From contig JADJPQ010000004.1 of NCBI GenBank assembly GCA_016713175.1, positions 558,001 through 622,000 on the forward strand: a stretch of DNA of 64,000 nt. The letters are read 5' to 3'. Source of the stretch: Planctomycetota bacterium (lineage in GTDB: Bacteria > Planctomycetota > UBA1135 > UBA2386). How positions within the stretch are numbered: position 1 is the stretch's first letter; each line of letters opens with the position of its first letter. Shown piece by piece: positions 22,691-34,725 of the stretch. The notes beneath the pieces are model-generated. The model was not told the origin of the DNA. It did no database searches and was given only the letters and a program-made list of their open reading frames with translations. The position numbers and the translations under genes were made by a program.

Positions 22691-25600
22691 CTATCCCCGG
22701 ACACCGCCGCCCTGCCACGTCCTCGGGAGGCAGGGCCGTGGATACCGGGACCGCTTTAGGATGATCCGGGAGTAGTCCGCACCACGAGCAGACCTGCCAG
22801 ATCGCGAACCGCCTGCGACTCCCGCCGCATCCGCGCTCGGCACGATCATCTCCAACAGCCCTGGCAGCGCGCCAGGGAACACCGTTGTCACGCCATAGAG
22901 GGCCAATGCCATGCCACCGACGAACACCACGCCGGTCGCCAGGCCAGCGGTGACACCAACTGCCTGCAGGATCGACGTCGAGGCAAGGAAGGTGCCGAGA
23001 GTCCCCGACCCGCTCATCACGACGCCGCCGATGGTGGTATATGTCAGCCCACGACCGAACCGTCCCGCCACACTCATCAGTCCGAGCCGATCTTCCATGG
23101 TTATCGGGTTCCCGAGCGCATACGAGTACTCGTTGAGGCCGCCGACTCCCCCGACCGGATCCGCAGTCAGGAACCGCCCGGATGTCGGATCGTACCACCG
23201 TGCACGCAAGTCATGGAAACCGGTCTCGGGGAACTGGGGCCGACCCAGGAATGACGTTCGGCCGGCGGCCCCCGAGATCCACTGACCGTACTCGTCGTAC
23301 TGGACATCCTCCAGCAGCGCACCAGTGTCATCGGCCGTCGCGATCACGGATCCCCTGACGTCGGTGAACAGGTGCGTAAGCCGCGAGCCACCCTCGGTCA
23401 CGACTGCCAGGAGATCGTCGAGTCCGGGTGCCGCGACGCTGGTGGCGGTGATGGCGCCGTACTGATCGGTCTCGTGCAGCGGGTTCAGGCCGTCGTAGAG
23501 GCGGCGCGTCACGACGCCGTTGATCGAACGTTCACTCAGGCGCCCGAGTGCGTCGTAGGCATAGTCCACGGTCATCGTCTCGATCGGCCCGGCCCCACCC
23601 GTGTAGAACTGGCGCACACGGATCAACCGGTCCTCGGCGTCGTAGTCGAAGGTCTCGTATTGCGGCCGGTTGTTCCACGTGCGCCGCACGAGCCTGCCAT
23701 CCGCATCGTGCGCGAAGGAATACTCGTTGGTGGCCAGGATCTCGTTGGCGGCATCATAGGTCAGGGTCTGGCCGACGCGGGCGTCGCCGAACGTTGCCGA
23801 ATCGCCCGCGGCGACCAGTTGGGCGGCAAGGTCATAGGTGAAGGAACGCGTCAGGACCGCCCCGCCAAGCCGCTCGTCGATGCGCGTGATCTGGCCCGCG
23901 GTGTCGCGTGACTGCACCGTGCGTTGCATCGACGGGATGGTCGCGTGCGACGTTGAAGTCTCCTGTCCGGCGGCGTCGTAGGTGTGCACCGTCGGGATGC
24001 CATTGTTGCGCAGGATGCGCGTGAGCCGGCCGTCGGCGTCATGGGTGAACGCCCAGACTCTCGCCAGCGGAGCCGTGAGCTGCAAGGATGTCAGCCGATG
24101 CAGGTTGTCGTAGGCGTACGAGGCCGCGTAGCCGGCGCCGTCGGCGACGCTCGTGCGATTGCCGACACGGTCGTACTGATAGGTGACCACGTGCCGCGAA
24201 GTGGCTCGCAGGCCGCCCGGCAGCACGATCGCCATGATGGTCGTGGCCGTGAGTGGACGTGAGAGGCTGTCGTATGTGAACTCGACGCTGCCACGGGCGT
24301 CGGTCGCCGAAGCCAGGTTCCCGAGCAGGTCATGAGTGTAGGATGTCGAGGATCCGTCGGGCAACGTGCGTCGGACGAGCTGTCCGGCGGCGTCACGGGA
24401 GAAGACCACGCGTTGGTCCTGTCTGGTGGTCCGGACGGTCAAGCGACCCTCCGCATCGTGCTGGAACCGCGACGTGCGCCCCAGTTGATCGGTCTGTGCC
24501 TGCAGGTTCCCAAGGCCGTCGTAGACAAAGGCAAGCGTCGTGCCGTTCGGCAGGCTGGCCCCGGTGAGCCGCGGGCTGGCACTGCAGCCACATGCCGGAT
24601 CGTCGTAGCGCAACGTGGTGACCCGCAGCAGGGCGTCGGCAATGCTGACGAGTCGGTCGAATGCGTCATGGCCGAGCGTCATCGTCGCCGAACGGGGGTC
24701 GGTGACCGACGCGATGTTGCCGCGGGCATCGCGGGGCATGATCCAGGTGCGCCCGGCCGGCGTGGCGATCGGATCCGGGAAGTCGGTGGATGTGACGACG
24801 TTGCCGTGCACATCGTAGGTCAGCGCCTCGGCGTGCCCGGCGGCGCTGGTAATCCGGGTTGGCAACTGACGGAACCGCGCATCCGCGTAGACCATGACCA
24901 TGGTCCCGCCGTCATGATCGGTGACGGTCGTCGGGCTCCCGTGCGCGTCATAGGTGACCAGCGTCTGCTTGCCCTCTTCGTCGACGAAACGGCTGGGCTG
25001 GTGGAAGATGCCGTTGTACTCGGTTGTGGCGGTGGAGTAGACGGCGCCGGCGATGGTCCGTTCCGTCACCGAAGTCGGTTGACCTTGGGCATCGTACGTG
25101 TAGTGCGTGGAGGAGTTGTCGGGGCGGGTACGGGATTGCTGCAATCCGTCAGGGTGGTAGGCAAGGTTCGTACGCCGCTGCAACGGATCCTCGACGCGAC
25201 TCACCTGACCCTCGCCGTCACGGTACACGTATTCGGTGGCACCGGTCCCATCCGTCCACGCGTCGATGTCCTGCTGGTGCACCGCCATCGGCTGGGCCAG
25301 CGTGCCGCGCCCGGCCGCGAGCGCGGCGCCGATCTCGGCCGCCAAGGAGCTTGGAACGAACGTCCGTTCCCGCAACAGCTTGGTGCCGCCGACCTCGTAC
25401 TGGCGCGTCCGCACCACTCGGCCATTGCTGTAGGTGTACTCGGTTCGCTCCCCGCGCGGCCCGACGTTGGTCACCATCCGGTGCTCGGCATCGTAAGTGA
25501 ACTGCCGGACCGAATTGACGACGTCGCGGATTGCGGTGAGATCGCCCGCGGCATCGATTGTGAAGTCCGTAGTGCGATTGTCCGAGTCGACGACGCGGTC

Positions 25601-27757
25601 GAGCTTGCCGGCGCCGTCGTAGAACAACCGGTAGTGGAAGCCGGTCGGGCTGGTGACCTGGGTCAGCAGTCCCCCTGTGTAGGCGAACACGGTGGAGTGT
25701 CCGTAGCGGGTCGTCTTGCGCTGCAGCAGACCCGTTCGTGCGAACAGGTGCACCTCGCCGTCGGGGAACGTCCGGTTGAAGACCTGCGCGGCGGGGTCGT
25801 AGACGATGGTGGTGAAGTCTCCGAGGCGCGATGTCCACGTTCCTGGAGTGGCTGTCGCAGGCGTATACCGGTGATAGGAGCCGTTGCCGTAGGTCAGGAC
25901 CAGGCAGCCATCGGCGTCGATGTGGATGCGATCCTCCTCTTCGATCGACCAGCCGGCACCGTAGGCCGATGCGCGTTGATTGACCAGCACGACGCGGTCG
26001 GCCACCTGCGTGGCGCGCAGCTGGAGCTGACCAGGGTATGTCGCTGCGAACGTGCGCACCGACGTGCCGCCGAACGTCGCCGGCACCGCCACTGGAACGT
26101 TCGCATTGAGCGTCGTGATGTCCATCGTGAACGGGTACGAACCCGTCGGCATCAGTTCGCCCAGCGCGTTCCGGCCATCCCAGAAGAACCGCGCGATCGG
26201 GCGCTGCGCGGCGGTCGAACGATCGAAGGCAGCCTCGATCACGCGGCCCTCCAGCGCGAAGCGGAACAATGTCCGTTCCACTGGCCGGTTGTTGGCCTGC
26301 GCGTAGCTGCCCTGGCCCCGCAGCGTCACCGTCGGCGATGCCGTGTTGCTGGCATAGGCCAGGTGCAGACTCCAGTCGGCGTCGAACTCACGGAAGCCGG
26401 GCAGTCCGATCACCTCGTCCAGGAAGCCCTCCTGCGTGTCGACGGTCGAACTTCCGGGAACCCGGCCGGGCCCGCACGGTCGGCGCGGCGGGTCGCGCGG
26501 GCGCGGCGGATTGGGGACGATCGGCGGAATCGGCAGGCAGTAGTTGCACACGATGGTGCAGAACTCGTCGAACCGCACCTCGATCACCGTCCCGCCCGTC
26601 CCGTTCGCAACCACGCGCCCGAGCGCCGGATGCGGCGTTCCGGCCGGCACATTGCCGTTGTAGACATTGCGCAGATCCACCCATTGCAGCGTGTTGTGGT
26701 CGACCTTGCCGAACGGCACCTCCGTGCCGAGCGGCAGATTGTAGGTGTTGGGCACCCGCATCGTCACCGGCGTCGTGGTCGCTTCGCCGAACACACCGGC
26801 GACATCCACATAGGTGCCGGCGGTACCCCCGACCACTTGTTGCGGCAGGCGATCGCGCACTGCGGTGCTGTCCGCCAGTCGTGTCATGCCGATGTTGGAT
26901 GTCCGCTGCAGAGCGCCAGCAGGGATCGTCAGCGTGATCTGGCCGGTTGGGTCCTGGATGGTTCCGCCCGAGAGACGATCCACCGTGGTGCGCGGCGCCA
27001 AGGGCAGCAGCGTGGCGTCGTCGATGCGCGCGCAGCCACCGGCCAACAAGTCGACCCGACGCAGGATCTCGGAGAACCCGGCCTTGCTGACCTCGACCAG
27101 GAATGACTGCTGCCCGGTGAACGTCGATGTCGTCCACTGGAACTCACCGGTCGCATTGCTTTGCGCTGCCAGTACCGGCAGTGGCTGCTGGCCCTCGAGT
27201 CTCGGATAGTACCAGCCACGCACCACGGCGTCGGGCATCGGGTTGCCGTTGCCGTCCAGGACGCGGCCCAGCACCACTGCAGTGCCCGAGCGCAACGGCG
27301 GCGTGTTGCCGCCGTTGCCGGTGTCGAAGAAGCGCCGTGCGATGCCCCCGGGTCGACCGTCGAGGTCCAGGTCGACCTGCTGACCTGCCTGATCGCGGAT
27401 CGCGGCGCAGTCCAGCGTCACGTCGACTCTGGAGTTGGGCGGCAGCAGCTGCGGAAAGCCGATCAGGATCGTGCGCGCGTCGACCGACAGCGAGTAGCTG
27501 GCGATCACCGGCGCGCCGCCGACGGTCACCTGCACGGAGTCCTCGTTGATTGTATGGGCATTGAGCGGCGCCGTTGCCCGGATGCCGGCAGACTGATTGA
27601 GTGGGACGTTGGTGGCGCCCTGGCCCGGAGTCATCGACTCGAGCTGCGTGAGCGTGCCGAGCTCGGAGATCGGCAGCTGCGCCCTGAGTCCAACGGCGGC
27701 CAACACGACAGCGATGCACGACGCCAAGAGTCGGTAGCACGGGTGGTTGGAGTTCAT
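22691..27757 (-). CDS. secreted RHS-repeat protein with hydrophobic C-terminal tip
   Basis: The 1688-residue protein starts MNSNHPCYRLLASCIAVVLAAVGLRAQ, a signal peptide. A GGGAG ribosome site sits 8 bases upstream, which decides the start over 27817. Carboxypeptidase-regulatory-like and beta-sandwich domains fill about residues 30-480. YD/RHS repeats follow from about 600 (YDAEHRMV, YDAQGQPTS, YDRVGNRTSV, YDAEDRLIRV). The RHS-associated core ends with the hallmark GRFLTADPVGG...NEYSYALGNP. After the core about 110 residues remain: a hydrophobic segment (TAGLATGVVFVGGMALALYG) and a basic tail, with no recognised toxin motif. No immunity-like gene follows. It lies 56 bp after the preceding gene in the same run. 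Confidence 0.9.
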   Translation of the reverse strand: MNSNHPCYRLLASCIAVVLAAVGLRAQLPISELGTLTQLESMTPGQGATNVPLNQSAGIRATAPLNAHTINEDSVQVTVGGAPVIASYSLSVDARTILIGFPQLLPPNSRVDVTLDCAAIRDQAGQQVDLDLDGRPGGIARRFFDTGNGGNTPPLRSGTAVVLGRVLDGNGNPMPDAVVRGWYYPRLEGQQPLPVLAAQSNATGEFQWTTSTFTGQQSFLVEVSKAGFSEILRRVDLLAGGCARIDDATLLPLAPRTTVDRLSGGTIQDPTGQITLTIPAGALQRTSNIGMTRLADSTAVRDRLPQQVVGGTAGTYVDVAGVFGEATTTPVTMRVPNTYNLPLGTEVPFGKVDHNTLQWVDLRNVYNGNVPAGTPHPALGRVVANGTGGTVIEVRFDEFCTIVCNYCLPIPPIVPNPPRPRDPPRRPCGPGRVPGSSTVDTQEGFLDEVIGLPGFREFDADWSLHLAYASNTASPTVTLRGQGSYAQANNRPVERTLFRFALEGRVIEAAFDRSTAAQRPIARFFWDGRNALGELMPTGSYPFTMDITTLNANVPVAVPATFGGTSVRTFAATYPGQLQLRATQVADRVVLVNQRASAYGAGWSIEEEDRIHIDADGCLVLTYGNGSYHRYTPATATPGTWTSRLGDFTTIVYDPAAQVFNRTFPDGEVHLFARTGLLQRKTTRYGHSTVFAYTGGLLTQVTSPTGFHYRLFYDGAGKLDRVVDSDNRTTDFTIDAAGDLTAIRDVVNSVRQFTYDAEHRMVTNVGPRGERTEYTYSNGRVVRTRQYEVGGTKLLRERTFVPSSLAAEIGAALAAGRGTLAQPMAVHQQDIDAWTDGTGATEYVYRDGEGQVSRVEDPLQRRTNLAYHPDGLQQSRTRPDNSSTHYTYDAQGQPTSVTERTIAGAVYSTATTEYNGIFHQPSRFVDEEGKQTLVTYDAHGSPTTVTDHDGGTMVMVYADARFRQLPTRITSAAGHAEALTYDVHGNVVTSTDFPDPIATPAGRTWIMPRDARGNIASVTDPRSATMTLGHDAFDRLVSIADALLRVTTLRYDDPACGCSASPRLTGASLPNGTTLAFVYDGLGNLQAQTDQLGRTSRFQHDAEGRLTVRTTRQDQRVVFSRDAAGQLVRRTLPDGSSTSYTHDLLGNLASATDARGSVEFTYDSLSRPLTATTIMAIVLPGGLRATSRHVVTYQYDRVGNRTSVADGAGYAASYAYDNLHRLTSLQLTAPLARVWAFTHDADGRLTRILRNNGIPTVHTYDAAGQETSTSHATIPSMQRTVQSRDTAGQITRIDERLGGAVLTRSFTYDLAAQLVAAGDSATFGDARVGQTLTYDAANEILATNEYSFAHDADGRLVRRTWNNRPQYETFDYDAEDRLIRVRQFYTGGAGPIETMTVDYAYDALGRLSERSINGVVTRRLYDGLNPLHETDQYGAITATSVAAPGLDDLLAVVTEGGSRLTHLFTDVRGSVIATADDTGALLEDVQYDEYGQWISGAAGRTSFLGRPQFPETGFHDLRARWYDPTSGRFLTADPVGGVGGLNEYSYALGNPITMEDRLGLMSVAGRFGRGLTYTTIGGVVMSGSGTLGTFLASTSILQAVGVTAGLATGVVFVGGMALALYGVTTVFPGALPGLLEMIVPSADAAGVAGGSRSGRSARGADYSRIILKRSRYPRPCLPRTWQGGGVRG

Positions 27758-27813
27758 CGAGGTCTCCCGGATGAGCATGAGCAGACGAAGGGTCGACGAC
27801 GGGCAACGCGTCG

Positions 27814-29724
27814 TCATTGGAACTGCACGTACGAACGCAATGGGTCCGTCGGATCATCGGCAAGCACGCCCTGCAGGGTCCCCGACAGTGTCGTGTCGAC
27901 CGTCACCGCGATGCCGGCCATGTCCGCGCCGCTGATGCCGCGGCCGAAATCGGTGTCGACGCTGAACTCGAACCGCCTGCCGGGATCGAACGTCGAGAAC
28001 CGCCAGGTGAGGTCCTTGGTGGTCCCGTTGACGGCGTCGTAGTGTGCGGCCGTGAACGTGAAACCGCCGTTCTCGGCCACCTGGTGGCAGGCGGTGCGAT
28101 GGTTGCCGGCGAACGCATAGTCGAGCCCGCACAGCGCGTCGCACGCAAGGCGGTAGGTGCCGCGACAGCCCAGGGCCTGAGCGTTGCCGCCATCGAAGCG
28201 GTCCGCCATGCCGATCTGGTCGAGGTCGAACACCAGCGTGTCGTTCGGCGCGGCCATGCCGATCAGGCTGAGGGTCACCCGCGTGATGCGCCCATGTCGC
28301 GAGTTGGCGTGATGATCGACTCCGAAGAAGCCGGCCGTCGTGTTCGCGTTGAAGCTGTTGCCGCCCGACGCGTAGACCGTGATGCCGCAGGCGGCGTCGG
28401 CGACGAAGATCGCCTCGTTGGTCGACATGAACACCTGCGGGTGCTGCGGTTCCACGTGGATGCCCTGTACGCGGATGATGTCACCGGCGCAGACCGGATA
28501 GCTGGCTGGCAGTCGTTCGCGAACGGTCTGCCCGACCGTGTAGCTCGAGGTGTAGACGAAGCTCGATGGCGTCGTGCTGATCTGGTTCAGCGTGCGGTGC
28601 TCCCACATCGTTCCGGCTCCTGGCAGGATCAGCCCGAGCGGTGTGTAGCTGTCGGTGCGGGCTGCGCCGAGCACGTTCCAGAACAGCCATGCGGGTTGCC
28701 CCGTGCGGGTGCCGGTCGGGTCGGCGAGGCGGACGTCGAGCGTGCTGCCCGCGCCGTACGACTTCGTGGCCGTGTCCAGGGGGCGGCCATCGACGGCGTT
28801 CTGCAGGACGATCTCATCCCATCCACGTCGGTTGGGCAGCAGATGGACGCGATGCAGGGACACCCGGTCGGAGTCGCCGGGCAGGCCGGTGGACTGCGTC
28901 AGCGCAGCCAGCACGAACGAAGTCGGCCACGGTTCGTGGTGGTTCTGCACGTTGCTGGCGCCTGAGAGTCCTCCTGGCGCGCCGGCGGGCGAGACCGCGA
29001 TACGCCGGCCGGTCGCGGTGAACGACGGGCGTTGGATCTCCAGCAGTTCGCCCGTCAGGGCATCGCCGTTGACCCAAAGGTTGCCGGTCACCGGATCGAG
29101 CGCGAGGCCGAATCCCTGCCAGTTCACCCCGGGAGGCGCCGGATGGGTCGACAGCACGTTGCCCTGGACATCGAACTGCACCAGCGGACCTGTGCCGTTG
29201 ATTCCGTAGAACGCGCCATTGCCGCCATTGGCGGCGCGATCCCAACAAAGTCCCCGCACGACGCCGCCGAGCGCGGTCAGCGCGGCGCCGGCAATGGGCG
29301 GCGAGAACGTCCGGGGCCCGTTCAATGCCTGGACCTGGGTGACGACGGCCCCCGAGATCGAGAAACCCGTGACGCCGACCTCCGAGCCGCCGAAGAAGTT
29401 CGCCCCATCCGTCTCCAGGTCGCGTTGGCCCCATGGACTGCCATCGTGTGCAGGATCCTGCAGGAAGCTGCCGAGCAGGGCCCCGGTCCTGCCGTCGAGC
29501 CGGAAGATCCGGTGGGGAGGAGTCGACGCGCTGCGTGCCGACACCAGGATGTTGCCGGTGCCCGGATCGACGGCAATGCCGACGCTGCCCGGGTTGCCGG
29601 TCGTGGGGTCCAGGGCAGCCGTCAGGTATGCGCCGCCGAAGCCGGCATTGTTGCGCTGCTGCGCTGTCAGCAGCGGGCCCGGCAAGAGAAGGCACGACAC
29701 GAACGCACACGGGATCTGGCGCAT
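27814..29724 (-). CDS. large secreted protein of unknown function
   Basis: The 636-residue protein starts with a signal peptide (MRQIPCAFVSCLLLPGPLLTAQ). Its first half has beta-propeller-like phrases (VGIAVDPGTGNILV, IFRLDGRTGALLGSF, FGLALDPVTGNLWVNGD), as in NHL- or SMP-type propellers. The second half has lectin- or jelly-roll-like beta strands ending in RSYVQFQ and several cysteines. No enzyme motif is seen. Start 29724 is chosen by the signal peptide; an open frame continues to 30069 but is low complexity. It is first in the run leading to the RHS, beta-strand-repeat and matrixin genes, so the four products may act together at the cell surface. Confidence 0.75.
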   Translation of the reverse strand: MRQIPCAFVSCLLLPGPLLTAQQRNNAGFGGAYLTAALDPTTGNPGSVGIAVDPGTGNILVSARSASTPPHRIFRLDGRTGALLGSFLQDPAHDGSPWGQRDLETDGANFFGGSEVGVTGFSISGAVVTQVQALNGPRTFSPPIAGAALTALGGVVRGLCWDRAANGGNGAFYGINGTGPLVQFDVQGNVLSTHPAPPGVNWQGFGLALDPVTGNLWVNGDALTGELLEIQRPSFTATGRRIAVSPAGAPGGLSGASNVQNHHEPWPTSFVLAALTQSTGLPGDSDRVSLHRVHLLPNRRGWDEIVLQNAVDGRPLDTATKSYGAGSTLDVRLADPTGTRTGQPAWLFWNVLGAARTDSYTPLGLILPGAGTMWEHRTLNQISTTPSSFVYTSSYTVGQTVRERLPASYPVCAGDIIRVQGIHVEPQHPQVFMSTNEAIFVADAACGITVYASGGNSFNANTTAGFFGVDHHANSRHGRITRVTLSLIGMAAPNDTLVFDLDQIGMADRFDGGNAQALGCRGTYRLACDALCGLDYAFAGNHRTACHQVAENGGFTFTAAHYDAVNGTTKDLTWRFSTFDPGRRFEFSVDTDFGRGISGADMAGIAVTVDTTLSGTLQGVLADDPTDPLRSYVQFQ

Positions 29725-29780
29725 GGAACGGTCTGCACGGAGAGAGGGACGCACAAGGAGATAGCCGTTGCCAACGATCG

Positions 29781-30599
29781 TCAACCCCTGGCGACGGATC
29801 GCGGTGCTGTCACCGCTCGCCATGCGGGAGACCGTTTCTGGCGACGGAAGCGCCGACCCTGCCCCGACTCGAACTGCCGCTTCGCATCCACGACCTCGCG
29901 CTTGATCGCCACCACCGCCGCGTCCAACCGCGCCGCCAACTGCCCCTTGCCCACCGCGATCCGCACCTGCCGCATCATCTGGATCGCCATGCGCAGCGTG
30001 CGCACCACATCGCCCGCATCCGGTGGTGCGGGTGCCGCGCGGTCGTCGTGGACAGCTGGAGGAGCCCACCCAGATTGCGACTTCGCGGGGCCGGCGATGG
30101 CCGCGTAGCCGCGACGATCACGTTGGCGGTTCCCGCGTGGCAGGGCGAAACCGATGTGTGCACGCCACGGTTGGACCGTGGACAACTCCTGCGGGGCGAT
30201 GACCCGATGACCCTGGCCACCGTCGATGCGCCCAATCACCTGGGGCGGTCCCGGTTGCCTGATCTCGAGGTGGTTCCGCTTGCCCGAGCCGGGGTGGTTC
30301 CGCTTGCCCGGACTCAGCGGTCCCGCTTGGCCGAACCGAGACCGGTCCTGATAGCCCGGATGCTACGCGCGGCCGCAGAAGGACGTGCCGTGGCGGTCAG
30401 CAGCCAGAGCCAGCAACACATGCACGGCCGTCCCCTCGGGCCCGATGCGGCTCAGCCACCCTTCCTGAAGCAGCCGGTCGTCGGGCCAGCCGAACCGACC
30501 CTTCCGGCCGGCGGATCTGGACGGGGCGCGAAGGCAGCATAGGACGTCGCGTGGTGGGCCGACAACCAGTGCCGCCGTCGATTGCCCATTCCCATACAA
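29781..30599 (-). pseudogene. decayed gene of unknown function (helper-type fragment)
   Basis: No intact gene fills this stretch. Two minus-strand segments look protein-like. Near 30500-30370, WPDDRLLQEGWLSRIGPEGT followed by AVHVLLALAADRHGTSF resembles the N-terminus of small helix-rich proteins encoded with mobile elements. At 29820-30020 a helical stretch (VVRTLRMAIQMMRQVRIAVG and onward) leads to a basic tail. They are in different frames. Between them (about 30270-30345) lie three imperfect copies of a short repeat (GGTGGTTCCGCTTGCCCGA twice, then a diverged copy). The family assignment is uncertain. Confidence 0.35.
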
Positions 30600-30613
30600 T
30601 CACGGCCATCGCC

Positions 30614-31978
30614 ATGACCCGCCTTGCCATCCTGTGCGGCCTGCTCGCCGCGTCCCTGCCGGCGCAGAACTGCAACAACACGTCGATCGGCGCCATCCCA
30701 CTGACCGAACTGGGCTCCGGCACCTACCAGGGCTTTGGCGGCGGCCTCTATCCGAACGGCATGAACGTGCCGCCGGTCGCGCACCAGACTCGCGCGCAGG
30801 CTGCCACCGCCCGCGTGCAGCCGCTCGACGCCCAGGGCAACCCCGACCCGCTGGGCCGCATCGTGTTGTTGTCGGTCGGCATGTCGAACACGACCCAGGA
30901 GTTCTCGACCTGGCTGCCGATGGCCAACGGCGATCCGAATCGCAATCCGCGGGTGACGATCGTCGATGGCGCGCAGGGCGGTCAGACTGCGGCGATCGTC
31001 GCCGACCCGACCGCGAACTTCTGGACGGTGGTCGACCAGCGCCTCGCCGCCGCCGGCGCGACCCGCTCACAGGTGCAGGCCGTCTGGCTGAAGGAGGCCA
31101 ATGCGCGGCCGACCGAGCCGTTCCCGCAACATGCGCAGACGCTGCAGGGGCAACTCGCCCAGATCGCTCGCAACCTGCGGTTCTTCTATCCAAACGTGCA
31201 GCTGTGCTTCCTGAGCAGCCGTACCTATGGCGGTTATGCCACGACGACGCTGAATCCGGAGCCGTATGCGTATGAATCCGGCTTCGCCTGCAAGTGGACG
31301 ATCGAACAGCAGATCCAGGGCGATCCGCAGTTGAACTGCGATCCGGTGGCGGGACCGGTCCTGGCGCCGTGCCTGCTGTACGGGCCGTATCTGTGGGCGG
31401 ACGGCACGACGCCGCGCGCCGACGGGTTGACCTGGCAATGCGCCGACTTCAGCACCGACGGCACGCACCCGAGCACTGCCGGCCGGCAGAAGGTGGCGAC
31501 GCTGCTGCAGCAGTTCTTCACCGGCAGTCCATTCGCGACGCCGTGGTATCTCGGCGGTGGCGGCGGCACCACGGCGGCCACGATGCCGTTTGGCGCCGGT
31601 TGCGCCGGTGTGACCGGAGTGCCGGAGATCATCACCAATGGTCTGCCGCGGATCGGCAACCTGAACCTCCGGATCGGCCTCCAGCGCGCGGCGCCGAACC
31701 GGTTCGCGCTGTTGATGCTGTCGCTGGCCCAGGCCTCGATCCCGCTGACCGGCAGTTGCGCCCTGCTGCTCGATCCGGCGCAGGGCCTGCCGACCGACTC
31801 GTTGTTCACCACGGCCGCGGGCAATGGCTCGATCGCGATTCCGGTGCCTGGCAATCCGGCGCTCGCCGGCTTCGAGATGTCGGCGCAGTGGGGCGTCGAT
31901 GATGCCGCCGGCGCGCCGCTGCCGCCGCTCGCGGGGCTCGCGATGACGCGCGGTCTCTGGCTGCGCGTCGGCTTCTGA
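30614..31978 (+). CDS. secreted SGNH-hydrolase-like protein with planctomycete C-terminal domain
   Basis: The 454-residue protein starts MTRLAILCGLLAASLPAQNC, a signal peptide. The body looks like an SGNH/GDSL-type fold: a first strand and block I-like turn (RIVLLSVGMSNTTQEF), a Gly-rich block (VDGAQGGQTAA) and a late DGTHPSTAGRQKV, matching the catalytic Asp-x-x-His block. The catalytic serine in GMSN is plausible but not proven. Residues from about 340 (FGAGCAGVTGVPEIITNGLP) form the C-terminal domain found in several exported proteins of this window. It converges on the prolyl oligopeptidase gene with only 4 bp between stops. Confidence 0.75.
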   Translation: MTRLAILCGLLAASLPAQNCNNTSIGAIPLTELGSGTYQGFGGGLYPNGMNVPPVAHQTRAQAATARVQPLDAQGNPDPLGRIVLLSVGMSNTTQEFSTWLPMANGDPNRNPRVTIVDGAQGGQTAAIVADPTANFWTVVDQRLAAAGATRSQVQAVWLKEANARPTEPFPQHAQTLQGQLAQIARNLRFFYPNVQLCFLSSRTYGGYATTTLNPEPYAYESGFACKWTIEQQIQGDPQLNCDPVAGPVLAPCLLYGPYLWADGTTPRADGLTWQCADFSTDGTHPSTAGRQKVATLLQQFFTGSPFATPWYLGGGGGTTAATMPFGAGCAGVTGVPEIITNGLPRIGNLNLRIGLQRAAPNRFALLMLSLAQASIPLTGSCALLLDPAQGLPTDSLFTTAAGNGSIAIPVPGNPALAGFEMSAQWGVDDAAGAPLPPLAGLAMTRGLWLRVGF

Positions 31979-31982
31979 ACCG

Positions 31983-34154
<2,172 letters not shown>

Positions 34155-34268
34155 GGAGGCACGTTACGGAGCGAACGGGGAGGCCAGCGAGTCGCAGGGT
34201 CGTGACTTTCGCAAGGGGCGGTCGGAGTTCGTCGGAAGCCGGGACGTGGCGGCGCCGGTCGGAGCGGC

Positions 34269-34406
34269 ATGGGCGATCTCCGGTCGGTGCGGTGGATGGT
34301 GGTGAAGCCGGTGCCGTTCGTTGGGATCGCGGTGCTGGCGGCGGTGATCGGGTGGTTGGAGGCGCCGCGATGGTGGGTGGCCGCGGGGTTGGTGCTTGTC
34401 GGATGA
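34269..34406 (+). CDS. possible small membrane protein (45 residues)
   Basis: A short frame encodes two likely membrane helices (FVGIAVLAAVIGWL and WWVAAGLVLVG). Its TGA overlaps the ATG of the next short frame (ATGA), which supports coupling, but there is no homology evidence and GC-rich sequence readily gives hydrophobic frames. Confidence 0.25.
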   Translation: MGDLRSVRWMVVKPVPFVGIAVLAAVIGWLEAPRWWVAAGLVLVG

Positions 34407-34636
34407 TCGGCGGCGCGGGCGCACTACTTGCGTTCTCTGTGGTGGAGCACCGGGTGGATCAGCGGTTCCGGTTTGCGGGGTTGTGGGCGGGCGCGGTGTT
34501 GGGGGTGGCGGCGGTGTCGGCGTTGGGTGCTGGTGTGGGTGGTGCGGAAGTGATGGGATGGTGCGGCGGAAGGGGCGGGAGGTGCTTGACGCCGGCGGGC
34601 GGGTGGCTAACCTTCCTCGCCGCTTTCGGCCGATGA
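34403..34636 (+). CDS. possible small membrane protein (77 residues)
   Basis: This second short frame overlaps the previous one by ATGA and has two hydrophobic segments (GAGALLAFSVVEH, GLWAGAVLGVAAVSALGAGV). It ends 13 bp before the tRNA-Asn gene. The two frames could be one gene with a shift. Function unknown; it may be non-coding. Confidence 0.22.
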   Translation: MIGGAGALLAFSVVEHRVDQRFRFAGLWAGAVLGVAAVSALGAGVGGAEVMGWCGGRGGRCLTPAGGWLTFLAAFGR

Positions 34637-34649
34637 GGCCTGGGCGAGT

Positions 34650-34725
34650 TCCTCGATAGCTCAGTCGGTAGAGCAGCTGACTGTTAATCAGCGGGTCGCA
34701 GGTTCAAGTCCTGCTCGAGGAGCCA
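34650..34725 (+). tRNA. tRNA-Asn (GUU)
   Basis: All arms are present: acceptor TCCTCGA/TCGAGGA, D-arm GCTC...GAGC, anticodon arm CTGAC TGTTAAT (anticodon GTT), the T-arm with GGTTCAAGTC, discriminator G and an encoded CCA. It is 76 nt with CCA. It marks the left edge of the accessory region, and a dispersed repeat begins at its 3' end. Confidence 0.96.

Noticed and set aside
24332..27106. Plus-strand frame of over 900 codons opposite the RHS gene
   Set aside because: Antisense shadow; the minus strand has YD repeats and the RHS core.
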